Assembly: GCA_028023455.1 (NCBI GenBank)
Contig: JAQFVV010000042.1
Span: 7,215,922-7,279,921 of the forward strand
Origin: Epiperipatus broadwayi
Taxonomy: Eukaryota > Onychophora > Udeonychophora > Euonychophora > Peripatidae
DNA length: 64,000 bases
Reading direction: 5' to 3'
Position 1 is the stretch's first letter; each line of letters begins with the position of its first letter. Both the position numbers and the translations under genes were made by a program. The notes under the pieces are model-generated. The model saw nothing but the letters and a program-made list of their open reading frames with translations. It did no database searches and was not told the origin of the DNA. Below are positions 51,121-62,700 of this stretch, piece after piece.

Positions 51121-53212
51121 GTTACGTGTTAATGTAAAACTAGAAAGACAAAAATTATTAAGAAAAACAATATTTACAGTTGATATTCCTAATCTTCAGA
51201 AACATTCTAATGAATTTAAATTAGAACTTACAAATAGGTTTCAAGTGTTAGGAGATTTTGAACATGATTCAGATTTGAATGAAATTAATATGAAAATAAC
51301 TGATACACTTTTAAAAACTACAACAAACACAGCTGGTAGAAAAAAGCAGCAATTGACTAATAAAATTTCTACTGAGACTAGAGAATTTATGAAGAAAAGA
51401 AGGAATATGAAGATATACAAAAATGATGTATTAAAAAGAATTGAATATCTCGAATTTTGTAAAATGGTACGGAAAAGAGTTGAAAATGATATAAGAAAGT
51501 ATAACTGTGAAATAGCAAGGAAAGCTGTAGAAGAAAATAAAAGTCTGAAAAATGTTAAACAACATTTTGGTATTGGTAGGAAATTTATATCTGCAATAAG
51601 AAAAAAAGATGGAATTATTACTAAAAAGAGAGATGACATCATGAAATTGGTAGAAGATTTTTATCAAGAATTATATAGTAATAAAGAACTAGTACCTCCT
51701 ATATCTATTATATCTTCTGAATTGCCCAGAATTTTAAATGAAGAAGTGAGACATGCAATTAAGTGTATGAAGAAAGGAGAGGCTCCAGGAAATGATGGAA
51801 TTATAATTGATATATTAAAAGAAGCAGGTGAAGAAATAGAAACAATTTTAGCAAAGTTATATCTAAATGATAAAGATGTACCGGAAGATTGGAAGAATGC
51901 AGTAATAATATTAATATTTAAAAAAGGTGATAAAGAAGATATTAGAAATTACAGACCCATCAGCCTTTTATCAGTTTTATATAAAATTTTTACCAAGATA
52001 ATTACAACTCGTCTACAGAGAACTTTGGATTTCCACCAACCAAGAGAACAAGCTGGATTTAAAAGTGGTTTTAGTACAATAGATCATATCCAGGTATTGA
52101 GAGAAGTCATAGAAAGGACAAACGAATATGAGTTGTCATTATGTTTTGGATTTGTAGATTATGAAAAGGCATTCGATTCTATACACATTTCTTCAGTGAT
52201 TAAAGCATTGGATCATCAAGGTATAGATCCAGGATATTGTCATATTTTAAAGAATATTTATAAAAATGCAACAGCAACAATTAGATTACATAATGATAGT
52301 GGAAAAATCAACATTGAGAAAGGTGTAAGACAAGGTGATTCCATATCTCCAAAACTTTTTACAGCAGTGCTGCAAGAAGTATTTTGTGAATTAAAATGGG
52401 AAACTAAAGGAGTGAAAATAAATGGATAGTATTTAAGTCATTTAGATTTCACAGATGATGTAGTTGTTTTTGCAAATAATGCTTCAGAACTGCAGGAAAT
52501 GTTGCAGGAGTTAGCAGATGAAAGTAGAAAAGTAGGACTAAAGATAAATGTTAAAAAGACTAAAGTAATGTTTAATCGATTTGCTCAAAATATGAAAATA
52601 AAGATTGATTATGAAGAATTAGAAGAAGTTAACAGTCACAAATACCTTGGTCAGATTATTAATACAGATGGAAACATAATGGAGGAAATTAATCATAGAA
52701 TTAAACTTGGTTGGAGTGTTTTTGGTAGAAATAACTTTATACTAAAAGGAAATATGCCTATGTGTTTGAAAAGGATGGTTTTTAACAAATGTGTTTTACC
52801 AGTTCTTACTTATGGATCTGAGACTTGAACACTTAATAGAAGAGCAATACAGAGACTTCAGACCATTCAAAGGAGTATGGAGAGATGTATGTTGGGAGTA
52901 ACAAGAAGAGATCGAAAACGCAATGTATGGGTAAGACAACAAACAGGTGTTACAGACCTTATTGAAAAAATTAAAAGATTGGAATGGAGTTGGGCTGGAC
53001 ATATTGCTAGAAGAGATGATAATAGATGGACAATTGAAATTTTAAACTGGATTTCAAGAGATTGTAAAAGACCCAGAAAGAGACCACATGTGAGATGGAT
53101 GGATGAAATAAGAAAATGTGCAGGGGTGTTGTGGAGAACAGAAGCTAAAGATCGGAGAAGATGGATTAAACTTGGAGAGACCTTCATCCTGCAGTGGATC
53201 GATAATGGTTGA
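51071..53212 (+). pseudogene. RTE reverse transcriptase, two nonsense codons
   Basis: One frame runs from the frameshift to 53,212, broken by TAG at 52,427 and TGA at 52,826. The first segment (452 codons) holds the linker, NYRPISLLSVLYK (residues 293-305), motif A FVDYEKAFDS (Asp363) and motif B GVRQGDSISPKLF (418-430). Motif C follows directly after the TAG as LDFTDDVVVF, the usual FADD being FTDD. The C-terminal RTE region after the TGA (MLGVTRRDRKRN, WAGHIARRDDNRWT, ETFILQW) matches copy 1. The TGA replaces a Trp codon present in copy 1. The region around LAKLYLNDKDVPEDW looks a few residues shorter than usual. The enzyme would be inactive without readthrough. Confidence 0.9.
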
Positions 53213-53380
53213 TTATGATGATGAAAGCTATATGACAGGTCATATTGGATCTCTGTTTTAAAATAACATATACAGTATATGCATTACAGCATTCAAGCTT
53301 TGAAAGTGAATTAATTATTAAATTGCTATTCAGGTTTAATATTTGTGATAGTTCTTTAGTGATTAGGTCTTTATAACAAT

Positions 53381-54810
53381 TACAAAAAAATCAAGTCAGA
53401 TGTCACATGACCTAATTTAATAAGCTAGGGTTTACAAATGTTATATATAGAGCTCGCAAAATAAGCTCTTAACAAGCTTTGAGAATATCCCCAATCCCAG
53501 ACCGGTTTCTGCTACTGGCATCCTCAGTGAGGTGCTGGGATATTCAAGCATTAGATTAAAAATACCAGGACAAGCCCAGCACTTTATCTAATGTATAACT
53601 ATTAAGTAGAAAATCTGAAAATTTCAGACATCCTTATGTCTTTCAATTCAGCAATCTAACTTAAATAGCCATATGGGACTGAACTAAGTTGGTTCAGATA
53701 CACCATATATTAATAGCTTTAGCAATATAAAATCACCAAAGTCTTAATAGCAAAAAATAAAATTACAAAAAAATTAAGTCAGAAGCTTGTATTTACAAAT
53801 GTTATAGTGCTCACAAAATAAGCTCTTAACAAGCTTTGAGAATATCCCCAACCCCAGACCAGTTTCTGTTACTGGCATGAGGTGCTACGATATTCAAGCA
53901 TTAGATAAAAATACCAGGACAAGCCCAGCACTTTATCTTATGTATAATTATTAAGTAGAAAATCTGAAAATTTCAGACATCCTTATGTTTTCCAATCCAA
54001 CTATCTAACTTAAATAGTCATTTGGAACTGAACTAAGTTCAGGTACACCATATATTAATAGCTTTACCAATATTAAATCACCAAAGCCTTCCATCCCACA
54101 TGGCTATTTAAGTTAGATAGCCGGATTGGAAGACATGGATGTCTGAAAATTTCAGATTTTCTACTTTTTGGTGATTTTATATTGCTAAAGCTATTAATAT
54201 ATGGTGTATTATCTGAACTTAGTTCAGTTCCATTTGGCTATTTAAGTTAGATAACTGGATTGGAAGATATATGGATGTCTGAAAATTTCAATTTTCTACT
54301 TAATAGTTATACATTAGATAAAGTGCTAGGCTTGACATGGTATTTTTAATCTAATGCTTGAATATTCTGGCACCTCACTGATGACACCAGTAGCAGAAAA
54401 TGGTCTGGGGTTAGGGATTTTTTCAAAGCTTGTTAAGAGCTTATTTTGCGAGCCCTATATATAACATTTGTAAATACAAGCGTATTAAATTAGAACATGT
54501 GACATCTGACTTGATTTTTTTGAAATTTTATTTTTTGCTATTAAAGCTTTGGTGATTTTATATTGCTAAAGCTATTAATATATGGTGTATCTGAACTTAG
54601 TTCAGTTCTATGTGATTATTTAAGTTAGATAGCTGGATTGGAAGACATATGGATGTCTGAAAACTTCAGATTTTTTTCTTAATAGTTATACATTAGATAA
54701 CATGCCAGGCTTGTCCTGGTATTTTTAATCTAATGCTTTGAATATTGTAGCACCTCACTGATGACATCAGTAGCAGAAACCATTCTGGAATTGGGGATAT
54801 TCTCAAAGTA
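53381..54810. repeat. Composite direct and inverted repeat cluster
   Basis: Unit 1 (about 53,381-53,762) and unit 2 (about 53,763-54,090) are in direct orientation. Both contain AGCTCTTAACAAGCTTTGAG, then ACCAGGACAAGCCCAGCAC, then CACCATATATTAATAGCTTT. The same landmarks appear as reverse complements in a short piece at about 54,098-54,170, a full unit at about 54,170-54,545 and a partial unit at about 54,545-54,810. The whole can fold back on itself. It starts about 155 bp after the RTE 3' end and is not part of it. No ORF is present. Confidence 0.9.
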
Positions 54811-54987
54811 CATTTAAAAATTATGGGATGTTTGTAACTTTCAGGCACTAGTTTGAATAAAGCAATAATGTAAAAGAATTTAGTCACCAGTCATGGAAGT
54901 TTAGTAACATTAATTATCATTTTTCAAAGCTATTTTAGAATTACACAGAAGCTAAATTCTTCGTACAGTAGTGTTTGTGTAAGCATA

Positions 54988-55075
54988 GGAAATGTGATCG
55001 TTCGAAATTTTAGAATTATTATAAAAATCAAGGAAATGTGATTGTGCGAAATTTTAGAATTATTATAAAAATCTA
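54988..55075. repeat. 44-bp tandem duplication
   Basis: Units 54,988-55,031 and 55,032-55,075 begin GGAAATGTGAT and end ATTATAAAAATC. They differ by about three bases (CGTTCG versus TGTGCG and the last positions). Confidence 0.9.
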
Positions 55076-55898
55076 AACATAATGTTTACAAACTGATTTG
55101 TACAGGTTTTGAAAATGTAAAGATGTCAAATTAGGAATAGAGTAATCATATTCATATTTAGTGTCAGGAACAATTCTATTCACTTTATTCTTGACCATTA
55201 TAGCAGAGTGGAGAGAAAAAATTTTAATATATCTTTAATACAAACACAGATCTTCATGCGATGTTTATTACTTTATATCCTAATTAAAGAGATGACTGTA
55301 CTTACAGTTATAAGACTGGAAATACTAAAATACTAGTTTTGTGTCAGATCTATATTTTTATGCAAATAACTTGACTTGGAATGAAAACATTAAAATGTTT
55401 TTGAACAGTAGGCTACTGCTATATATATATATGCAATAAAAAAGTTAGCATACGATTAATCACAAATTCAATGCTCATAATAGATGAATATTTTTCTGTT
55501 ACATCAACATTCATCTGACCAACCCGAGTCAGCCTGTAAGATTTACCCAAGTTGGATTGTCTAAATAAATAGCTTAGTACATCATATAATTTGTTATATT
55601 TACTAAGAAGTTTGAAATGAATAGTAATTAATTTTTCATAATAGTTAATATTTAAATAAAACAATGGAATTACTTTGTTCTTTGTAATTGCAGAATAAGC
55701 TTTTTTTTTTTAAAAAAAAAAAAAAGTTGAATAATAAATAAATATGTTGCTGTATTCATATTAGTTTTTAGTAACTTAATATTTATTTGTAAGAATACAT
55801 TATGTAGTATGATTTAAGTTAGTATAGTTTTGATTCTACTATAGTATGGTGTTTTTTTAAAATACAAGTATATTATATATTTTTAAGCTAGATGTAAG

Positions 55899-56592
55899 TA
55901 TAGAAAATTTGAATCCAGACTTTCAAACTCCCTTTTGTCATTCACTCCTTCTTATACAACTGGCACACATGATCACATACATGTGAGAAAGATAAATGCT
56001 CTCCAATATACATATTTTGTGATGAACCAGCACTCATCTGTTGGTCTAGGTCATCATCCCCCACACATATATAAATCAGTCTTCAAACTTTAATGGACAG
56101 ACTTCAGTTCTCTCCACTCTCTAACTCTTCAGCCATCCATATCATTGAAAATCTGATGATGACATGCTCAAAGCCCTTGTTTGTCAATTTTTTTGTCATA
56201 CCCATGTTGACCAAGGTATAGTCAACATGGGTATGACAACAAAATTGACAAACAATGGCTTTGAACATGTTAACATCATAAGTACAACAAAATTGGCAAA
56301 CAAGGCTTTGAAACATGCCATCATCACATTTTCAATGATATGGATAGATGAAGAGTGGAGAGGATTGAAGCCTGTCCATTAAAGTTTGAAGATTTGCTAT
56401 CTTAATATAAACTGAGCACTTATATATATGTGTGTGTGGGAGATGATGATCTGGACCAATTGACGAATGCTGGTTCAGCACAAAATACATATATTGGAGA
56501 TCCTTTAATTTTTTCACATGTATGTGATCATATATAAGATGGAGTGGATGACAAAAGGGAGTTAGAAAGTCTGAGTTTAAATTCCCTATAAC
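55899..56592. mobile_element. Large fold-back element, family A
   Basis: The left arm 55,899-56,211 and right arm 56,221-56,592 are inverted copies around the centre CAAGGTATA, where an 18-bp perfect stem (TGTCATACCCATGTTGAC) closes the loop. The outer ends (GAATCCAGACTTTCAAACTC) match the terminal repeats of the 2,981-3,275 element, and both contain the CTGGTTCAGCA...GAGATGATGAT block. The right arm is longer because a block with ACAACAAAATTG and GGCTTTGAA occurs twice (about 56,235-56,265 and 56,284-56,314). Open frames here are by-products of the palindrome. Confidence 0.85.
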
Positions 56593-58193
56593 ATACTTTA
56601 TAATTTCATCAAAAAAGCAATTATAATTTAATAATACATTTTTGAGGAATTTAAAAATGAAGGATTTCTTGGTACAGTAGTTAATATATTCACATGCCAT
56701 GACTTGAAATTGAAATTCAAGGAATTTTTTACCATCACATAACTAACTCATTATTAATTTAGACAACTGCTGGTTATTCAAAAAATATGATCTTTAATAT
56801 TTTTGCAATACAGATTAAGATTGCTGATTGTTTTTGATATTGGTATTGTTTAGGTATGGACTGCATTCATGTATTTATAAATCAATTTATACACACTTTA
56901 TAAATAAAATTGGGAAAAAAATATTACATATCTACAAATTAATAAGTTTAATTCCAGTGAGCTACCTGGGTTTTTTTTATTTTAATAGAGTTTAGGTTTA
57001 AATTGAAGGGGTAATAGATCTATTCTTAAAATCCAAAAGTTCACAAATCTGAAAAAGTTATGGAACCCAGGGTTTATGATTACCCCCCCCCCCATTACTA
57101 TATTTTATTAATCACTTTAAATGGATATCTAGTTATTCTTAACTAAAATGAAAAAATTCACCAATCAGCATTTGATTTGTCTGGTGAATAATTATGGGAT
57201 GATGCCGGGAGAAGCTTTTGCATTGTCTATTTATTTAAGGCTCTAATATTATAGTATATTTAAAGTACTTTATATGTACTTTCCTGTAAAAAATTTCAAA
57301 ATCTTAAGATTATTGCTAACTTATAATTTTTAAAAATTTAATAAAGACAATTTAAGAAATTATTTTTGGAAAAGAAAAAAAAACATCATAAAATGTTATT
57401 TCGAAATAAATCTAAATTATTTATAAACAAATATTACTAAAATATTATATAAAAAAAAAAACAAATAGAAAAATGTAAATGACACAGAAATGCTTACAAA
57501 ACTAGAAGGCTTCTTTTGATATAATTATAAATAAATTTGGTGAAAATTTTAACAAGTTTGAAGAAAATTATATTTGTCAATATTAGAGAGAGTTTTTAGT
57601 GAAACTATAAAAAATTAAATAAAAATTCAACATTTTATTATTAAAATTGAATTATTTTAATTTTTTTTAAATTTTATTATCATGTTTGCAATAAATTTTT
57701 TTAACTTTTTTTTTTTTTTGGAACAGATTTGTTATACCAAAATTGTTAAAGTAATGCTTCATAAAGTCTTATTCGTAATATATTTTTGCAGTAACTACAC
57801 TGTTTGAATTACCTTTATATATATTGTAAGGATTTTCTTTTTATTTTGTTTTATTAGAAATTTAGTGGTGTATAGCTGCCATATGACTGATTTAGTAAAT
57901 GGATTTTTTTTGTTTTTAATTGCTCCGATTTTAAAGTATAATAAGTTTCCATAAGAAGAAAAAAAAAAAGGAGGGGGGTGGATGGAAGTTGCTATCAATT
58001 TACAATTTTTTTTAAAAATATACTCCTTAAAATTATGCTTTCCTACTATATTTTACAGGTATTATTATAAATTTTTTGAGATCATACATTTTTAGTTTAG
58101 TAAGATAATTATTGATAGAGGGTAAAATATATCATTTGTAATAGGTCAATAATATATATTTATTTAATTGCTAATTTTGCTTATTGCTATTTA
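56593..58193. other. AT-rich spacer with a C11 run
   Basis: No gene is supportable. A run of 11 C lies at 57,083-57,093, preceded by GGTTTATGATTA. The same flank (GTTTATGATTA) precedes the C12 run at 30,068-30,079. The minus frame at 57,795-57,998 has no motif. Confidence 0.5.
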
Positions 58194-58335
58194 TGATATG
58201 TGCAGAGTATACTTTTTTTTTTTCCATATGTCATAGCATCGGCCGGGAGGCGAACTCGTAACAACCGTCTGCAACTTGCAAGGCGGCTGCGCTGACCTCT
58301 CAGCTAACAACGCTTGACATGTGCAGAGTATACTT
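58194..58335 (-). mobile_element. tRNA-derived retroposon (minimal SINE) with 21-bp target duplication
   Basis: The 21-bp repeats at 58,194-58,214 and 58,315-58,335 (TGA[T/C]ATGTGCAGAGTATACTT) differ by one base and flank a 100-bp insert. On the minus strand the insert starts with a tRNA-like sequence (58,313 to 58,236), continues with a 13-nt linker ending CATATGG and closes with an A run of about 11, of which the last two overlap the target repeat. This order (tRNA head, short tail, poly(A), target duplication) shows insertion by a LINE-type mechanism. Whether it is a one-off tRNA retropseudogene or a SINE family member depends on copy number, which cannot be seen here. Confidence 0.85.
58236..58313 (-). 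pseudogene. tRNA-like head of the retroposon
   Basis: Read on the minus strand, the sequence begins GCGTTGTTAGCTGAGAGGTC. The first seven bases pair with the terminal CCGATGC in six of seven positions, counting G-U pairs. GCTG...CAGC forms a D arm, and TAGCTGAGAGG matches an A box. CAGCCG pairs with CGGTTG as an anticodon stem, but the loop is 16 nt and contains CTTGCAAG, too long for a normal tRNA. GAGTTCGCCTCC is a B box with two or three departures from the consensus. Either an intron-bearing or altered anticodon arm, or sequence decay, explains the loop, so no amino acid is assigned. Confidence 0.7.
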
Positions 58336-58751
58336 CATTTTTTGTCAAAATATTGCTTTTTTTAATGACCTAGATCACAACCTTTGATTCTTCCAGTCAT
58401 TGCTTACAGATTTTGGCCACTAGGTACTAATTCATTTAAAAATAACATATATCTATTCAATTTTAAAATAAAATAATTGACCAATTAGTTATTTAAGAAA
58501 TCATTCAATGTTGGAGTGCCAGAAGGAACATATTGACTTTGATTCCAAAGCCTTTAGTTTTTGAGTCTGTCACTACAGATGCATTAAGTTACATGGGACA
58601 ACTGATTTATAATGATTTGCACTTATATCAGTAAGATGCATTAGGAGAAAAATATATATGCTAAAAGTTTTTAGAATTTTTATTGTATTGAGTATATATT
58701 ATAACATTTTCCATTTTGCTAGGCCTCTACACGCTAATATAAACTGCGCGT

Positions 58752-58829
58752 GAGTTGATCAAGCTATGTCAAAAAAGAAGAAAGTTATATTTCTATTCTA
58801 AAAACATAGCTATATTTCCTGATCAACTC
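58752..58829. repeat. Imperfect hairpin
   Basis: GAGTTGATCAAGCTATGT (58,752-58,769) pairs with ACATAGCT...TGATCAACTC (58,804-58,829), with an 8-nt bulge on the right side and a 34-nt loop. It lies at the left edge of the composition island at 58,720-59,720. Confidence 0.75.
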
Positions 58830-59395
58830 GGCCTATTAATTGTTGAGAATTGTGCTATTGACGAAATCAGCTTTTAATTTATTTAATCTGGGCGTCAGAA
58901 TTCCTAAGAATTCGCTGAAATCGTCATATAACATCTCACAAATAAAAAAAATACTTTTAAACTAATCGGTATTACATCATACCGTAACGAGAATTATTTT
59001 TTTAAGATTATTATTCCTGGGCTTATTCAAACATATTGGCAAAGGTAAATTACATTTTCAAATCTTATTAAACTACTAATAGATTTAATAATAAAAAATA
59101 ATAACTATTATTAATAACGCACAAATGAAAATTGGTATTAGAAATATTTTTATTATTATAACAGATTAAAAATCTGTTTAAGTTAAAATGAGAATTCCTA
59201 ATCAAGTAAATCAGAGAGAACACATATTAATTCAAATATGATGCAATCAATAAAATAAAATAATTAATTAAAAAGTTCTGGTATAAACAAAAGTCTCTTG
59301 TACAGAAAAAATGAAAGTCTCTATCGGGATTATTTTAAGACTTGTTTGCAAACACTTAATTTTGTCACAATCAGGAATAAGTAGTCTTAACTTAC

Positions 59396-59664
59396 CGGTA
59401 AGTTTTGTGAATTCACGAAGGTTGTAGATAACTACGCATAGTTTTTCGGGGTTGAATTGAGCTCACGGCCTTTGATTATTAGTTGATCTTGGTGCTGGTT
59501 CCATAGGCTAGTCGCGTAAGCTTCTCTGGTGTCCATCGGTAATGATGTCAGCTAAAGCTCCGGTCTACTCTCATATGAATGGTCTGGATTCTCTAATCCA
59601 AAACCAACCAAAAGAATATCAGCTAAACCAAGACGTTCCTCCAACCGAATCCCTCCTTTTTATA
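59396..59664 (-). promoter_or_regulatory. Candidate TATA promoter and first exon
   Basis: On the minus strand TATAAAAAGG starts at 59,664, in a sequence much less AT-rich than its surroundings, with GCGCATGC (an NRF-1-like palindrome) about 30 bp further upstream. Transcription would start near 59,635. About 240 bp downstream, CCG|GTAAGTT at 59,398-59,389 fits a splice donor. The donor lies in the palindrome CTTACCGGTAAG, so a donor exists on both strands. This could be the 5' exon of a host gene whose body lies outside the window or below 58,700, or part of an LTR. No Inr match and no LTR ends were found. Confidence 0.3.
59432..59536 (-). CDS. Possible 34-codon small ORF
   Basis: An ATG in a favourable context (TTACCGATGGAC) at 59,536 opens a 34-codon frame starting MDTREAYATSLWNQ and ending STPKNYA before TAG at 59,434. 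It lies inside the candidate first exon, about 100 bases after the expected transcription start. Composition is ordinary rather than AT-driven. It could be an upstream ORF, a micropeptide or chance. No homology recognised. Confidence 0.15.
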   Translation of the reverse strand: MDTREAYATSLWNQHQDQLIIKGRELNSTPKNYA

Positions 59665-59719
59665 CTAGAGGTCCAGTTGTCGGACTTCTGCGCATGCTAA
59701 TATCATGGCGTTTTGTGTT

Positions 59720-62700
59720 TATAATCTTATACAGTCTTAATCATTTTTCAATTACTAAGTTCTCTCTTTTTTTTATCAAGTTTTTCGGCCATGTTTAATT
59801 AGCTAAAATATTTTTCTTTTAGCTTATCTTTTTACTTGCTTTTGGAATTCTTTTGTTCTCTCTAATTCTACTTTTATTTCCAGTTAAGTAAAAAAAAATA
59901 CGAAAGAAAAATTTAAAAATTTAACTTTCATTGTACGTTATTTTTTTTTAAAAAAAAATTAGTCAAAAAAAATAATCTAAATTTACTTTTTTTTTTTTTA
60001 GCTTTTATCAAATGCCACTATAGATGCAACGTATATAAATAAACTTACAATATGTATGTGCTTTTGAAAATAATTATCCAGTAAAAAAAAAAATTACTAA
60101 TAAAAAAACACATCTTTGTTTTTTAATTTTTTTTTCTCACCTGCAAGAAAATGTTCAATTACTGATAATTAAATTATTAATTACAATGCTGAAAAATCTT
60201 TTAAATAAATTGCATTTTTTTAAAAGAGAAACTAATTAATATAATAACTGAAGTACATAGAAAAGATAATTAAATGTGACAAGAAACAGGAACCTAGCTT
60301 ATAAAGTTAAGCATGTCAGTATTTAAATTACTAAGTTGAATTACATGTTGAGTTTCTCTAGACATTATTATTGTTACTAAATATGGCACTTAAAACTACT
60401 CATGTCAAATAAATAATTACAATTTAATTAATAATTGTGCTTTTTAATAAAAGTTTTTATTTCAATAATGCTTTGTATTGGCAAGCTACTATTTTAAGAA
60501 CTTTGATATATACAAATGAAATATATTTATTGCAGATGGAATACATTCATAAATCACTTAACTTCATTAAGTTTTAGAACATGATAATTTTCCATTAAAT
60601 CATAAGGAAAAAAAATTGCTCATTAAATAATAATATAATTTGACAAATTGAATATCAGATAATTACTCAAATTGTAATAATCAATAAAGCAAGTCATATA
60701 TAATTGTGACATTGCTTTTATAAGCTTCTATGTTCAGGATAGAGATTTTAGTTATTTTCTCTTACTGCACTTACCAGTTAAGAGCTTGTTTGAGCTATTG
60801 GTATGCTCTATATTACTCAAATTATTAAAAATTGTACGGTATATTGTTACATTTTTATTAATAATAAGTGAGATGTTAACACCTATTTTTTCTTATGTAA
60901 AGTAAACAAATATAAAATATCTGAAATTGAAATTCATGTGAATAAGGAAATGAGTTCAACTTTCATTATTCAAGAAGACAATTTATTTGAAGTTGTACAT
61001 TTAGAAATTTTACAAAAATTAGGCAGAATCAAAGTAAAAATTTGGCTAGCACATATTAGTATAACTAAGAGACAACGAATGCAGGCAATTTAACTAAATC
61101 AGGCCTTAATACTGAATTATTAGAAATTGGACATTATCATTGAATATATTCAACTTCTCTTTGTGGATTAAAAATTAGTTATTGCAGCAACAAAGAATTT
61201 TAAAAATAAGAAATGTGTCGGCTTTACCAGAGAATTATCAGCAGCCAAAAATGAATAAGAAAAACAAAATAACAAAAACATCTACAGAATATACAGTCTA
61301 TCAATCTTGCTTATATGAGCTCATCTGATTTAATCTAAAATGTTTTTAATCACCTGCATGTTAAAAATTTATCTTTATATACCACTTTTGAATTGAACTC
61401 ACAATCAAGATTGTAATCGGTGTGGGTTCCACAGATGAAAGGGGCTATAATAAATTGACTTTTTTAAAATAATTTTGTTGTTGTTGTTGTGTTAATTAAT
61501 GAAAAACAAAACCATATTGTTATTAAAAAAAAACAGCAATAGAAGTTTTTGAATAAATTATTATTTTTTTATTATGAATTTAATAGTTGAGCACTTCATT
61601 ATTTAAATTAGCATTTAAAAATGCTAATTATTTATATCATATTGTATAAAATGTTGAGTAAAAAAAATATCTGGTGTGAAATTTTTTTAATAAAAATATT
61701 AAAATAATATCCCTGAAGCATTTTAGAGTGAAAATTTGTTTAATAAAATTTATTAGTAGTGATATGCCTATATTATGTTTGCTGTACAACTTTTTTAAAA
61801 ATCATTTAACATATAAAATTTTATATAATTTTATGTATGTATTATGAACTTGTTTTGTAATATATTTGATGTGTAATCTATATTTATTATTTAGCTTAAA
61901 TGAATATAAAAATATCAAAAGTAATAAATTAGAATAAAAATACATATTTATTTTTTGTTTTGGATGGAAAAGAATAATTAAAGTATTATATACTATATGT
62001 TTTTTTTAACAATCAAATTATAATAAAAATAATAAATTTAATTTTTAAGCTTTATTTTATTTTTTACAGGTTCAAATGTTTATTTCTTTATAATCATTTA
62101 GCTTATGAGATTAAGTTATGGTTAAGCATCAAAGTGACAGAATTACACAATTTTATCAGTTGGGCAATTGGAATTTTTTTTTTTTTTCACTTTCCTCGCT
62201 TGAGAAAATAAGTTCAGAATGAAATACTCTCAAGGTATGAAGAAAAAAATGCAGAAAATTGAACAATTGAAATTTTTTTAGTTATCTTTTGTGTAGCAGT
62301 TCAAAATAAGAAGTGGATTAGAATGTTAATGTTCACATTTTTGGAAATTCTGCTTTAATAACCTAAGTAAAATAAATTCTATATCTTGAAATTATGTTCA
62401 CTAACTCAGTTTGTTTTTTTCTTGGAAGTTTGAGATAATACAATAACATCTAAATCAGAAATATTATTGTCAAATATGCAAATTCATATTTTGGAATATT
62501 ATTTTTATACAATTATAAAAAAGGCATTAAAATTTATTATGTATTTGTAAATTTGGAGCTCCATATGTAGATGCTAGGATTGACTTGTGTTAAAAGTCTA
62601 CAAAGCAATGTCAAACTAAAAGTGATGTTAATTATGTGCTAATGCTTAAATTATGTTTTTTTATTTTAATTTGCCTATTCTGGATTATTTAGATTAAAAA

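Larger units (their letters stand above)
49972..53225 (+). mobile_element. Nearly full-length RTE-type LINE, copy 2
   Basis: The element has a less AT-rich 5' UTR (about 49,972-50,268), an APE endonuclease, an RT in the next frame and the RTE-specific C-terminal region, and ends in GATTATGATGATGA-type repeats at 53,212-53,225. A single endonuclease-RT ORF, short 3' tail repeats and about 3.2 kb total length are typical of the RTE clade. It shares its last ~650 bp with copy 1 at 5,279-5,945. Exact ends and target duplication could not be fixed. Confidence 0.9.

Noticed and set aside
51241-51667. Minus-strand frames of 78-133 codons
   Set aside because: They are antisense to the RTE reverse transcriptase frame and have no motif.
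56104-56700. Open frames in the 56-kb region on both strands
   Set aside because: They mirror each other because they lie in the two arms of a palindrome, and the translations carry no domain.
58236-58313. Functional tRNA gene
   Set aside because: The anticodon loop is 16 nt, the T arm pairs poorly, and the sequence is flanked by a target duplication with a poly(A) tail, so it is a retroposed copy.
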